A stretch of DNA of 64,000 nucleotides from Isoetes taiwanensis (GCA_021234155.1 JAJEKV010000135.1:62001-126000); one strand, 5' to 3'. Numbered from the stretch's first letter, positions 34,830 through 47,185 are shown. Translations and numbers: made by a program. Notes: a model not told the origin generated them from the letters alone.

Positions 34830-37195
34830 AGATATCAAAAATCTTCTTTTGTATCTTACATATTGAATTGCATTATGATGCTAAATCTACAAATTCTATC
34901 TTAGTAATCAAATCCATCCGGGACACTCGCAAGTTGTATTATTTCAATTGATAATCTAAAAATACCAGCCAAAACATGAACTAAAAATCTATGAAAAATG
35001 AAATTTGAAAAATTATTCTTTAACTCCCAATCACTACCAGATAAACATCGAAGATGAGCTTCAATCCATTTGCTACAAAAATCAAATCCAACACAATTGC
35101 CCATTCATCCCATAATAACCGCTTAGATTCCAACCCATTGCAAGATTTTTCTAAAATAGATTCAACCCTAGTCATAGGGTACAACCCATAAGATGCCACT
35201 ATAACTGCGCATGCGGAAGATGATCTTGTGATCCATCCATGCAGAGGCCTCTTTCTTGATAGATCAAAATTCTAAACCATCTCGTTGATTATTCCCCGAA
35301 GAAGAAAAGGTGGAAAGAGATCAATCACATTGAGAAAGATAGAAAAAGATAAATGCCCAAATGCAAATTTTAAGCTTTCTAATTAAAGGAGAATGGATTA
35401 TGGTGTCAATAATCCCATAGTAGATAAATATAGGCTGAAAATGACAACATGGTAAAACAAGCATTTAACAAGCGAAGGGATTATTTCATGGATGCTTGCC
35501 GGATAGGCTAGAATTGTCAGAAAGGTTGTAGGCATCAACTATTTTTATGCAAAATATCTAAAGTCTAGGAAGGAAGGAAGGAAGGAAATTTTAACTAAAT
35601 CAACCCAATCATTATGAGACCTACCACAAAATTGGGCAAAAGCCCGTGATTCTTGCATAATAAGGAATGCTACTTGACCAAACCAAAAGGCCGATTTCAA
35701 ACTTGGGGACTAGATTAAATCTACGTTTGAAGTCCTCCCATGACAAAGTAGCAAACCTTATGAATACCAGAATAAAACGTGAGGGATAAACCCAATGATC
35801 ACCTCCTTTTGATTCTTTATGTCCACTAAGGAGAATAAAGCCAGTGATCCCACGATAGTTTCTATGGCTATTACACAGCCTATATTGCAACTAAGTGATA
35901 TCTCTCACGGACTCAAAATTCCATCCTCTTGACAATCTCCCATGTCAATACTTGGGTAAGGTCTTTAACTTGTAGGAGGTCCTTGTGGCCATGGCGGATC
36001 AATTGCATGGAGGCATAATAACCGGATTTGCTTAAAAATTACCGCTTTTTCGACAATTTTATAGGGCATAAGACTCTTGCCACTATTTTTTGTGAGTGGC
36101 ACCACTAATCCATCGCTAATCCCTTGTTATTTGATGTGCTCAACCAATCTACTCTATTTCTTTGCTGTTTGCTTCCAAATTTCTCCCACAATGCGCAGGT
36201 TCGAATGTTAAATTGACCGCTAACCGGACCGCAATCCGCCTTCCGCTTTGGTTAACTTGAAGCATCATTAGAATGAAATTGATTTTTGGCAAAGGGCTGT
36301 ATAATAGATTTAACCCCTAGATTGAGGCTCAATATTTAAGTCCGCTTTTGGAGAGATTTAACGCATGATGGTTTGTGCCGCTATTTGCCGAAACAAAGCA
36401 ATATTACCTCCTTTGACTAAACCCTTCGAAGCCATAGCCCTTGTTTGCCATCGTGGATCACCATAGCCCGTCCGTCCCGCCATCGCTTCTCCGCCATAGC
36501 CGCCCAAAGATATTTCTAAGATGCCAAAGGCAAATTATTACCGGACATAATTTTAGCAAATGGTTATTACGGGCCCAAATGATGGGGCTCGCCCATTCCA
36601 TATGGCGCCAACTCGTGGGGTCCACCTCTTTTTCAAGGCCATCTGAGGTTCTTTCAAGGGCGCAATGCTCCTCCTCATGGCAATTTGATCTTACGAGCCA
36701 TTCCAATGACAAAATTATGGTGAGGGAAATTTATGGGGGATTAAGGGCCATTCACACCTAGAGGTGACCTTGGATGCAAAGGTTTAGTTAAGAAAAATTA
36801 ACTAGTTTGTTAAACCTAAGGGTTACAAGAAGATGATTATATAACAAGTGGAGGTCCAAAAAGGTTAGGTTTCAAAAAAAAATCAACGACCAACAAGAAG
36901 ATGTGCTAAATTATTTTCTTATAAAACAAAAGGGAGGCCAATTTTAACCAAGAAATTAAAACCGATGGTATGTTCCACAAAACGGACACATTAAGTACCT
37001 CCAAAACTGCAAAGACAAAAAGATTGCCAATAGGCATTCGATGAAACTTACAATTTTAAAACAATCCCAAACTGGTTCACATATATCTTAATCAAGGTAG
37101 GTTTATAATGACAAATTAACCGAGCTTCTGAATCGATGTCTTGAATTTCTTAATACTCTAGCGCCATCCACGTGAAAATAGAGCATCCAAAAAAA
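34830..37195. repeat. Diverged ~2.4-kb repeat unit, copy 1
   Basis: Anchors shared in order with the next unit include AAAGATATCAAAAATCTTCT, GGGTACAACCCATAAGATGCC (in part), ATCCATCCATG, TCTTTCTTGATAGATCAAAA, CCCATAGTAGATAAATATAG and TTGATCTTACGAGCCATTCC. Toward the end come AGAGGTGACCTTGGATGCAA and AACAAGTGGAGGTCCAA. Between anchors the sequence differs strongly. A terminal module with an (AAGG)n tail lies inside at 35567-35622. Confidence 0.65.
35567..35622 (-). repeat. Terminal module with (AAGG)n tail, in repeat copy 1
   Basis: The minus strand reads GGTCTCATAATGATTGGG, then TTAGTTAAAATTT and (CCTT)n. It is preceded by the GC hairpin GGGCTTTTGCCC. It is a degenerate member of the module family. 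Confidence 0.5.
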
Positions 37196-37973
37196 GATAT
37201 CAAAAATCTTCTCTTTGTATCACATATTGCTTGCATTATGATGCTAAAAATACATTTCCTATCATACCAATCAAATCCATCTAAAACCAAGATGTATTAT
37301 TTTTAAGTGTGTTCAATCTATTGCAAGAAAACCATATTCTAAACGTTTGTTAACAACCAATGTTGGTTTTAAATGTGATAAATGGTTTGTTAAAATTATT
37401 AGGGTTTTTATCAATCACTAATGAGATACACCCTATGAGAGATAGTAGCTTGTTTTTTCCAAATTCTTCATGCCATCTATTTTGCCTCCAACACAAGAGC
37501 CCAAAACACAAATAATAACCGTGCATGATTCCAACCCATTGCATGTGCAATAAAATAGATTCAACCCTAGTCATATGGTATCCCCCATAAGATGCCACTA
37601 TAATTATTGGGAAAGATGACTTTCCCTGGTGATCCATCCATGAGTTGCCGCTCTTTCTTGATAGATCAAAAGTCTACCATCTCCGATGATTATTTCCTTG
37701 ATTCCTAAGGTTACCCCCTTCTACCTCATCAATCACATTTGAGGCCTAAAAATAGATAAATGCCCACTACAAGATTTAAGCTTCAAGCGAAAGTAGAATG
37801 GATTATTTCCATCAATAATCCCATAGTAGATAAATATAGGCTGAAAATGACAACATATGATGGTAAAACAAGCATTTAACAAAGTAGAGGGGATTATTTC
37901 TCGGATCAATTCTATATGGTCATTGCCGATCTTAGGACATCAACTATTTTTTATGCAAAATATCTATAGTCTA

Positions 37974-38029
37974 GGAAGGAAGGAAGGAAGGAAATTTTAA
38001 CGGTCCACGCCCAATCGGATTATGGGACC
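37974..38029 (-). repeat. Terminal module with (AAGG)n tail, in repeat copy 2
   Basis: The minus strand reads GGTCCCATAATCCGATTGGG, then CGTGGACCGTTAAAATTT and (CCTT)n. Upstream on that strand, GGTTCACCTCG near 38075-38085 is B-box-like and GGCTTTTTGCC forms a hairpin. A SINE with this tail is possible. Confidence 0.55.
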
Positions 38030-38479
38030 TAATACAAAAGATAGGGCAAAAAGCCTGTGATCTGCGGTGGTGTGCGAGGTGAACCCCCATGACCAAACTC
38101 CTTAGGCGAGGGTGCGTCAAAATGCCCTTTGGCACCATTTTTGTTTACGATTGTCGGGGGACTATGCCCCGTAGCAAATTTTTTGGTCTAGAATAAAAGG
38201 GGGTGGTGGATGGGCCCAGCGGGATGGTAGTCAAACCAACTATTAACCAACCGCCCGACACATTTCTCTTGGTGGCGTGCGGAGGAATTTGTAGAATGTG
38301 AAGGGTTTGCTGGATACTTTCTCCTTGGCCTCGTGCATTCTTCCTCACAAATGCTCGACATAATTCATCCTTCCGACCGGCCCCCTTGTTTGGCTCTATT
38401 CCCTGGGAAGGTGCTTCATGGGCTAAGGAGAAAGGTATTCCCTTGGAGGGGATTGCCATGGGGAGGGTGTGGGATGAGA

Positions 38480-39120
38480 TTTTTCTGCAGGGGGTGCGTA
38501 AAACCCTCAATTGGTGGAAGGGTAGCAAGTTGTCCATGGCGGTAGGATCACTATGCCAAGTCGCACGGTACTTTAGCACTCATGTGTATCTGAAAGATCT
38601 GCCGTGTTAGCTCCGAGGGTAAGATACTTGCTTTGGATAAGATTGTTCGAAATTTTGTGGGGCGGGATGATGAAGGGCTAAGTTAAAAGGTGGCTTGGTG
38701 GTGGAGTGTCTCCAATCCGGAGGATGGGGGCTTGGGCATAGGATTTATCACATGCATAGTAAGGTGTTGGTCTCTAAGTTTATTTGGAGCATTCCCGCAG
38801 ATGGAGCATCTTCTCTGTAGCGGCACTATTGTGGCAATCTCTTCGCCCATTGTGGCATTTGGAAAGTCGGACCAGCATGTAGAGTTGCCCGGCAATGTTC
38901 TATGGTCTCCGGCCTTTCCCACATGCATCCCCTTTCTCAACGGGTGTTGCAATGGCTTGGGATCACGTGCGTGTGCTCTTCCAAAGATAGATTATGCCTC
39001 GGTTTATCACCACTCTTCTCCTTTCTTGTGGGTTCCTCTACCCCTCATGATATTTGCCTGGCCGCCATGGCGCAATGCTGGGGTCATAGGGCCTATTCAA
39101 GACCCGCTCACGCACCTAAT
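38480..39120 (+). pseudogene. LINE ORF2 fragment (post-RT region)
   Basis: Plus-strand frames give DKIVRNFVGRDDEGLS, VAWWWSVSNPEDGGLGIG and KVLVSKFIWSIPADG-like text. This is the pattern found after the reverse transcriptase of plant L1 elements (WGG...W...CxPKxxGGLG). Stops and frameshifts are present. Confidence 0.5.
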
Positions 39121-39730
39121 GAGGTTCTTTTTGGGGTGGTCCCCGCCAGCGCGCTTTGATCTTACGAGCCATTCCAATGACAAGGTGGTGAGGGATAAGG
39201 CGGGCATGGAAGGGGACCGTACAAATACCGAACCCTAGAGGTGACCTTGGATGCAAAGGCCGAATCCGATGGCAAAACAAGGGATAACGCAAAGAAAATC
39301 AGCCTAAGGGTTATTCAAGATGAGCAAGCCTTAACAAGTGGAGGTCCAAGCTTCTTAAGAAAAAAAAATCACCGGAGCAACAAGAAGATGGGCGGACATG
39401 GAGCTCATAAAACAAAAGGGAGCTCCAAGCTCCAAGAAATCAAAACTGCCAGGATATGGGCCACAAAAGTCCTTTGTGAGTACCTCCAAGAGCAAAAGAC
39501 AAAGAAAAGTGAGCCAATAGGCGGGCAAGGGATGAACCGGATCAAAGCAAAACACAATCCCTCCAAACTTGGGTCGGGCCCAAGGTGTGAGATTGAATAG
39601 CCAACAAGGTAGGTTGTGAATGACAAATGGGGTCGACGCGGGGCTTGGTTGAATCGATGGGCGGTTGTGGATCTTTAAATTCACGTGATCCGATTCCGAT
39701 CCACAAGCTAAAATAGAGCAAAAAAGTTCC

Positions 39731-40858
39731 CTGAAGGAGTAAATCGAAGTTTTTGGTTACATGACTTTTGTCAAGTGGTAGATGGTGATGGCGAATCTTA
39801 AGGAGCCCAAAAATAAATTATTATATTTAACCAATGTCAAATCCTCTAAAAACCATGATATACGTAGTTTTTTATGCATGATTTCATTGTATAGAAGAAA
39901 ACCACATATTCTAGTGGTTTGTTCGATGAATGTTGGTTTTAAATGTGATAGTGGTTTGTTAAAATTAGTTATGGTTTATGAGATTGTTTCATGCATACTA
40001 TAGTAGTAGGTCATTAAAACTAGTATAGTTTGATAAAACCACTCTATGACTTATGACATGGTCTGAAAATTAGTTTTATTATGCCCAATATTACTCAATG
40101 TACTGAAATTGAAAGGGTTTTATTGTCATATTAGAGGGTTCTATGATCGTAATGCATGGTGTGAGCAAAGCTTCAAAGATCAACAATGACAGTAGAACCA
40201 CAATATCTTGGTGTCTATCTTGGCATCCATTGCATTGCTCTGGAATACATCTTGGTGCCCATCTTGCTGCCTCCAGCTGTGGCAGAGCCACATTGTCCAG
40301 GTGCCCAAACTAGGTCAAAATAGGTGACTAGCGCTGGCAGAGCCACACAATCTTGCTACCTAACAGTGGTGTCCAGCGCTAGAGAGCCGCATTGCCCTGG
40401 AATTTTTGAACTTTAGGTAAAATATGGATGATGTGGAAATTTTGATGACTAGGATGATGATCTCATCAATTTGATATTGTGGCATGATGATGTGAGTGTT
40501 TCTCGGTGGCGGCAAATCCGCACGATCTTGAAACCCATGTCAAATGCTGAATGGTATTTTTTTGGTATTCCAGTGGTGATAGAACTGCACCAACCTGGTA
40601 TCCATCAGTGATTTAATTACTATTAGGATTAAATAAACTCACTCCAAAAGGTTTTTGAGGACATGCCATAGTATTTAGTTGGCATAAGGATTTGTGATAA
40701 CTATCGATTCAATATACAATTTTGGTAGAATGAACAACAAGAAGTTGGTCTCAAGATGATGATATCTTGTTTTGAATGTTCAATCTTTAACTCACATTTT
40801 GTCATTTATCTCTATTTGTGGTATTGTATGTATGTGCATAGATGTATCAATACATTCA
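39731..40858. other. Intergenic region
   Basis: No gene was recognised. Near 39900-39970, GTTGGTTTTAAATGTGATA and GGTTTGTTAAAATTA repeat text found at about 37360-37400, so the repeat family extends here. At 40170-40400 the words TGCC, TGGCAGAGCCACA and ACATTG recur in an irregular low-grade repeat. Confidence 0.4.
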
Positions 40859-40896
40859 GGTTCCATAGGCCAATTTGGTTTCTTTGGACATAAAAC
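40859..40896 (+). repeat. Terminal module, diverged copy
   Basis: GGTTCCATAGGCCAATTTGG, then TTTCTTTGGACATAAAACAAA, runs into TTCTATCTAT and then the long (ACC)n tract at 40942. It is a diverged member of the module family. Confidence 0.5.
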
Positions 40897-40941
40897 AAAT
40901 TCTATCTATAGTTGCAGGCTAACAATAACTATTCTATTATT

Positions 40942-41061
40942 ACCACCACCACCACCACCACCACCACCACCACCACCACCACCACCACCACCACCACCAC
41001 CACCACCCACCACCACCACCACCACCACCACCACCACCACCACCACCACCACCACCACCAT
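40942..41061 (+). repeat. (ACC)n microsatellite
   Basis: About 40 copies of ACC with a single interruption (CACCCAC) near 41004. ORFs across it are poly-Pro, poly-Thr or poly-His artefacts. Confidence 0.95.
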
Positions 41062-41434
41062 CCTCTTTTGAATTCAATCCAATTTTCTTCTCAAATGCCA
41101 CATCTTAAAAAAAAAAAAAATTGATCTAGCCATTCTGATTATTATCTATCTATCATATGGATCATCACATATAATAACTTTGAAGTGAGTGATAAGCATT
41201 AAGGGAATACTAATGGTCGATGTACATACTAATATGTTCCTTTGGAAAACTCAACCTAGGCAAAACCAACCTATGCACCAGGACCCTTTGTTATGAATGC
41301 TATGCACCAAGACTTGTGGTTATTAATTAATGTGTAATAATATTATGCACAAGGGTCCCTTATTATAAATGTTTATAACAAAAGGTTCAATGTTATAAAA
41401 AAGTGGCACAATTGACCTATGCATGGCGTCAAAC

Positions 41435-41612
41435 CAAGGAAGGAAGGAAGGAAGAGACTTTTAACGTCCACGGAGCCCAATCGGCCTATGGGACCAGAAC
41501 CGTGGGCCGAAGCCCCACCAAAACCGTGGGCCGAAGCCCAAGCAAAAACCAATCAAAACATGGGAATTGGGTTCCGCGGACGTTAAAAATTTCTTCCTTC
41601 CTTCCTTCCTTT
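41435..41612. repeat. Foldback element: two terminal modules in inverted orientation
   Basis: The left arm reads (GGAA)n, then CTTTTAACGTCCACGGAGCC, CAATCGGCCTATGGGACC. The right arm reads GGGAATTGGGTTCCGCGGAC, GTTAAAAATTTC, (TTCC)n. The arms can pair over about 45 bases. The 60-base centre has ACCGTGGGCCGAAGCCC twice. The unit could form a long hairpin. Confidence 0.8.
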
Positions 41613-41689
41613 ATGAAGATGCCAATATTTTGCTCACATTAAATCATCAATAGGTGCGTATATTGCATTTTTAGATACGCCACAATTAT

Positions 41690-41810
41690 CCTAATAGAAG
41701 AAGAAGGATGCCAAAGTTGTCTTTGCGAATTGTAAATTAGAAGAAGGGAATTGCCAAAGAAGAAGGATGCTCGATCACTGCCAAAGTTGTCTTCGTGAAT
41801 TGCAAATTAA
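41690..41810 (+). repeat. Imperfect direct duplication (~60 bp)
   Basis: AGAAGAAGGATGC, CCAAAGTTGTCTT, GTGAATTG/GCGAATTG, AAATTA occurs at about 41698-41742 and again at about 41760-41808. Confidence 0.6.
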
Positions 41811-42721
41811 AATATGATATTTCCAACAAGATCAAACACATTATTGTAGTTGATAGGTTATGCCTATTTGATTTGTTTTAGATTATAGAGGAGAATAAGA
41901 TTTGTCCAATGACAATTGAAGTTCTAATGTTTTAAACAAGTGTTTGTGAAGGACATTTTCTTCAATGATTGATCACAAAGTGTTCTTGCTATTTGAGCCA
42001 AAAACAAGTTTTTGAGCTTTTTGAATATTTGCAAGTTTGAGAGGTATAAGTGCAATTTTGGCCATATGACAAGCCTTGGAGGTTTAAAGGTTTGTGGATT
42101 TATAATGACGAAATATGCTAGGGTTGCATTTTGACAAACTCACTGTTTGTTTTAGATCTAATTAAAGGGCCGGTGGGAAGGGTGTGGGACAGGCTATTTC
42201 AATATATTTTGGCATATTCATATAACATACCATTTAAGGGGGTTGGACATTCTCTTGACAAGTAGGCACAATAGCATTCTCAAGCATATTTTATAGAATA
42301 TACCATGCATTAGACAAATGACCCTCTGAATAAGTCATTGGGGGCTTGATATTTTAGTATACTCCAATATATTCTTCTATACTATTGCAATATACCATAA
42401 TATAAATCAAATGACCTCTACACAAGTCAACATAATGGCCTTCCAAACCCATTATCTATTAGCAGTTATTTCACATGTCAGGATGCATATTGTTTGATCA
42501 AAGATTCGTGTGGAGTCATGGTTTAGCTGGTGAACTCCAGCTAAACCATTACGTATTTGTTTCCATACACAGTATTTTAGGTAACCTGCCGTTTGAACCA
42601 ATGGTAACTTAATGTCATTTCTCAGTACATTTATATATGCCAATACATGTAATACCATATAGAAAGAAAGGGAAATGATCAATATAACATGTGCGCCTTA
42701 GGCCGGATTTCCCCTAATGGC

Positions 42722-42819
42722 AGTGGCAGTATTAAAATAGAAGCCAATAGGAAATCCCCACGTTAGATTTAGTGGCAGTATTAAAATAGAAGCCAATAGG
42801 AAATCCCCACGTTAGATTT
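42722..42819 (+). repeat. Perfect tandem duplication, 49 bp x 2
   Basis: The unit begins AGTGGCAGTATTAAAATAG and ends CACGTTAGATTT. Copies are 42722-42770 and 42771-42819 with no mismatch, so the duplication is recent. Confidence 0.9.
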
Positions 42820-45800
42820 TGTCGTTCATCCCTCTTTCCATTAGTTGTGTGGCTGCATAATTGACATTATTTTTTGCCGTGGAATTTTCATATTGCCAAG
42901 TAGAATAAAAGTTCAACGACAATAGGAAGAACACACAACTAATAGTAACGAAATTTTAACCACCTTAAAATTTCGCTATTATTCGACAAGTCTTTATACA
43001 ACGAAGAATCCTGCTGAATTGTAGCGGCGTTTTTGGGCGACGCTCCTTTCTATTCTTTCTGCACAGTGTCGGCTTCTACTTTGCTTCTTCATCTCTATTT
43101 CGCGACTTTCCAGTTCAATATATTTTTAGGTAGAGTTCAACGTCTGTTTCATGCTTCTGTCGCGACAGAAGCCAGGGATGCAAACGCCATATTCGTGGCC
43201 TATAGAAGGGCGGACTGCCTCGAAACGTCAAAATTTTACGGTTTCAAAGAAGATTTGCCACAGGATCTGAGATTGAAGACAGAAATCTGCAGCTACCAAC
43301 CATTTTTCTTCTCATAGACAACACTAGGTTACGGTTTAAATAGTGGATCAGGCATGGACAACACTGGGCCATTCTTCCGATAGCCATAGACAGGACTTCT
43401 TCTTACGGCAGCCATAGACAAATCTTCCTTCTTTTTGTATCAGGAATCCGGCTGCATCAAAGTTTGTCTGCTAAATTTTAAGGTGGATAAAATTTTGTTG
43501 GAGAATTTCACTCACCGTTGAAAATTTCTCCAGGGAATTTTGAGCAGACTTGGCTTTAAAGTAGAAAATGTCAGCAATTTCAAAATTTCTTATGTTATCG
43601 CCGAAAACTGTGAGGCCACCTTTTTTGGAAACATGCCGTTAATGAAAATCGAGTTTAAGTAAATACACCTAGACTACTATTCAAACAATTATGTGCTTAA
43701 AGGTGTGAAAACAAAATCAACTAGTCTAAGATCCAAGTATGGAATTCATCAACGGCTACGATTGTGATCTGCCCCTTGAAATTTTGATTGGTCCACTGCT
43801 CTCTATGGCAAAAATGGCAAAAAGGCGGGAAGCAAAGGGATTTCTTAATCTAATTGCTCTATTCTTCTAGGGTTTCGTTGTGGCCTCCTCCTTCAGATCA
43901 GAGCAAGCAAAAACGGATCCATGCGGCGCCTCTAGCCATCAGAGAAAACAAAAATCGTCAGAGCTCCCTGCAGCGCCTTTAGAGTAAGCATGAACGGAAC
44001 CCTGGGGCGGGTTTTCATTGGCGCCTCCAGCCAAAGATGGGTTCCATTGCCTCTCCAGCCAGAGATGGGTTATTCTGTTTCGCTATTCTTCATTGTTTTT
44101 CTGTCTCTTTCAGATGTCACAACTACAAAGAGGTTTGTTTCGCTTGCTCCTCCTTATTTTATTTTGTTCTTTTCTTTCGTTTCACAGCTCATTCTACTTC
44201 TTTCATTGAACCGAAATGAAATGACAGAAAGTAACTGGATTAAAATATCCCTGTCCTGGAGTTGAGTTCCTGATTTATTTGTTTTGGGCGCAACACATGT
44301 TTTGAGGAAAGGAAAAATGCTTGCCTGGTTGTCGAGATGGAATAATATCAAGCTTGAGGTATCATTCTGATCTTTCTCATTATTCTCTTGCACCTTTCCA
44401 TGCTCGCATAACTCGTCTCATCAAAGGCTTAAAAATTTTTACTTTTAAATCAAGCTTTGATGCGTGGATATCTCCACCAAGAGGACTGTGCCAGAAGAAG
44501 GCCATCGACTGTATCAGAAGAAGGCCAGGGGAAAATTGCATGTTAGCCCATCCTGAAATGAATTGAATGCTTTATAGCCCTGGTTTTCAGCACTTCTTTA
44601 TTGCTTGCATTAAATCTGCATTGGTTGCAGAGCATCAATAGGTTATCAAGAACAATGCACTGCAATGACAGATTATCCATTATACTGGATTGAATGTTCA
44701 TTCTTGACTTGCATCTTATTCATGTTTGACAGTAAAAAGTAATTTTGTTTCGCTACTTGTTTGATGGCCTTTGCTTAATCAATATTTCAAGAGCATCATA
44801 CCTTATGGATGTGTTTTGGGTTCGATTCCCAAACGGTAGAGCTAAGAAAAATAATGATTAAAACAACTGTTTCTGAGAGGGCAGTATATGAATAAATAGT
44901 AGAACAAAGAAAAACAAGAAAGAAAAGAATAAGTATTCATCAGGTGGACATAATTTATTGCAAAGGTAATCATTATTTATTACATGCCCATAATTCATTG
45001 CCAACGTTATTTATCCTGAATAAAGAAACTATAATGATGTTACTTATTATAGGCGGCAATCATCTGCAATAGTGGAGGTTACTTATCACAATTGCATGAA
45101 TCAACTAATTAACTAGGTATTTAATTTGTGGCATAAATTAAATGTCAATTACTCGGAAAAAAAAAACTAATAATGTGATTGAGAAACTTATCACATTCTG
45201 TGAGTTGAAATGGCAATGGTTTCAAACTTAAGTATGCTTTATTTTGTTCATTAAACTAATGTCAATTAAGACAATAAATATTCACCATCTTAATGCAAAA
45301 ACTAATGGTAGTTAGTCCACGTTCTATGATACAAAAAACTAATGCATTTTATTGTAAGAAGCAAGGTTAGTTCATATGAGATAAGGTAGATAATTTCATT
45401 ACAAAAGCACTTTAAGTTACACAAACATTTAAAGAGGAAATCATTAGTGGTCTAGGGCATACATTACTAATCAATACACATTTAAAATTGAGCAATAAAG
45501 CGTTATTAAACCAAATAAATAAACTATTGTAAAGAACCATGATGCTTAACCGTGGTAACAAACTAGAGTGATAAGTCATATATAAAAATCACACCCTATA
45601 ACTAGTAGTGGTTATTCAACACATTAACCCACTTAGTGACATCTCTTTTTTATAGTGGTTTCATGTAAAAACTGTTGTGGAAAACTAATAGTGATTATTT
45701 TTTGGGCCCCTTGTTGATGCAGAATTGGGTCCTGGGATGTTCTGGATCCTTATCCCTTGATGTTGGTTCCTATAGAAATTGAGCTACTTCAAGGATGCGA

Positions 45801-46849
45801 AATCGTGCTACGGAGTCGGATCTAGCTGCTGAATCCTGTCATGTTGCTGCCGAATCCTTATGCTAGGGCTTGCTGCCTTGATGCTCCCACCTGCGTGAAA
45901 TCACATGAGGAGGCCTTCGGGGTCTGTGCGTGTAGGCGGCGCCTGGGCGCTTAGGCGGTGAAAAATGCCTGCAAACTGCACCGTCTGCGCCATGCCATAT
46001 TGCAAATCCTGTACATCAGACAATGGTCATGGTCACATAAGCCAAGCTTAGAGAAAATTCTGTTTGGGGTTCCATTACATGTGGGAATAGGAGACGTGAC
46101 AAGAGCTAAGCTCTCAGCTCCAAACATTGAAGGCTGGTGTGGACAATGCAGCTACTACCAATGTCAAATTATCTGAGGGTCGCAAAAGTCCACTTTAATT
46201 AATTTGAAGTCCACTTTTATTCATTCATAGGAAAACTGATGTACCATTGTTATAGCTTTGAGTGTGGCCACAGATTTAAGGCAACGATCAACTGCATGGC
46301 CTAAAGTTATGAATCAATCCCCATATCCAGTATAGCACTCTATCAAGCAAATATAACCGAACTACTATACTTATGGCCCTCCATCCTTGTTATTTTCAAT
46401 TCTGTTGGCCATACAGGCTCAAACATTGAATGCCATGCGTCTGTGTCCTATAAAGGCTTGCTCCATGTATTGTATCAGCAACAATACAAAATTTTAATTG
46501 TCCCATCCCCTACGCCTAGCTCTGCATATGTGCATGAGCAAAGGCGAATGCTGTGCTAATTCTATGCTTAGTTGGTGCTTATTTAAAGAATTTAAAATCA
46601 TAGTCTTTTTACCATATAACATACAACTATGCTACAAGACCACTGGTGATTTGTTTAAACCTTTTTAAAGTCAAACTAAAGTAGATCATACTACCTAAGG
46701 ATCAAAGGCTTATTCTGAGCTGTGTATTCTTCCTATGCCTGTCCAAAAACAGAAGTATGTTCACCCCTGTCTTATACAAGGATAGTTGTTAATTTCTTGT
46801 ACTATGCAGCCTTTTAAAATAAAAACCTACTGCATTTCCTAGGGCTAGG
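42820..46849. other. Intergenic region with a hairpin, no recognised gene
   Basis: CGAAATTTTAA / TTAAAATTTCG at 42949-42975 form a perfect 11-bp stem around CCACC. A reverse-complement copy of its core lies near 43472-43495. ORFs at 43033-43317 and 43990-44265 (+) have no known domains. Near 43920-44070 GGCGCCTC(T/C)AGCCA recurs about three times. GGTTCGATTCCC at 44820 is B-box-like. The rest is AT-rich. Confidence 0.4.
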
Positions 46850-47185
46850 GGCATATCCTAGTCATAATGCTGCTCAACCCTAGTCATAGGGTACAACCCA
46901 TCAAGTTAGTGCAGTACAATCAGCAATAATGCTACTGTACCAACCAGGCCAGAGAATACTGCATGATCTTAGAACTATATTTCTAAATTGGTGATAAAAA
47001 CCAATTATGCAGAATATTGTATCTTAAACTGCATGGTGCCTTGCCAATACTGCAAATGCCATTCTACCATCTCTAGTTATTATTCCTGAAGCAGCAATAC
47101 CCCTGGTTACATCATCAATCACCTTTGCAGATAAAAATAGATAAATGCCCAGCTTCAAGCTTCAAGCTTCAAGCTTCAAGCAAAA
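46850..47185. repeat. Partial third copy of the 34.8-39.7 kb repeat
   Basis: TCAACCCTAGTCATAGGGTA, ACCATCTC, CATCAATCACCTTTG-like text and AAAAATAGATAAATGCCCA occur in the same order as at 35160-35360 and 37560-37770. A CAAGCTT heptamer, about four copies, follows at 47151-47182. Confidence 0.6.

Larger units (their letters stand above)
37196..39730. repeat. Diverged ~2.4-kb repeat unit, copy 2
   Basis: It carries the same ordered anchors as the preceding unit, ending with TAGGTTGTGAATGACAAA and AAAATAGAGCA near 39610-39720 (compare 37095-37190). This copy keeps a better-preserved LINE-like stretch at 38480-39120 and a terminal module with an (AAGG)n tail at 37974-38029. The head-to-tail arrangement indicates an old tandem duplication. 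Confidence 0.65.

Noticed and set aside
40772-41124. ORFs encoding poly-Pro/Thr/His proteins
   Set aside because: They are translations of the (ACC)n microsatellite in different frames.
40942-47185. CRISPR-like or regularly spaced repeat array
   Set aside because: The repeats are microsatellites or transposon ends with irregular spacing, and the genome is eukaryotic.
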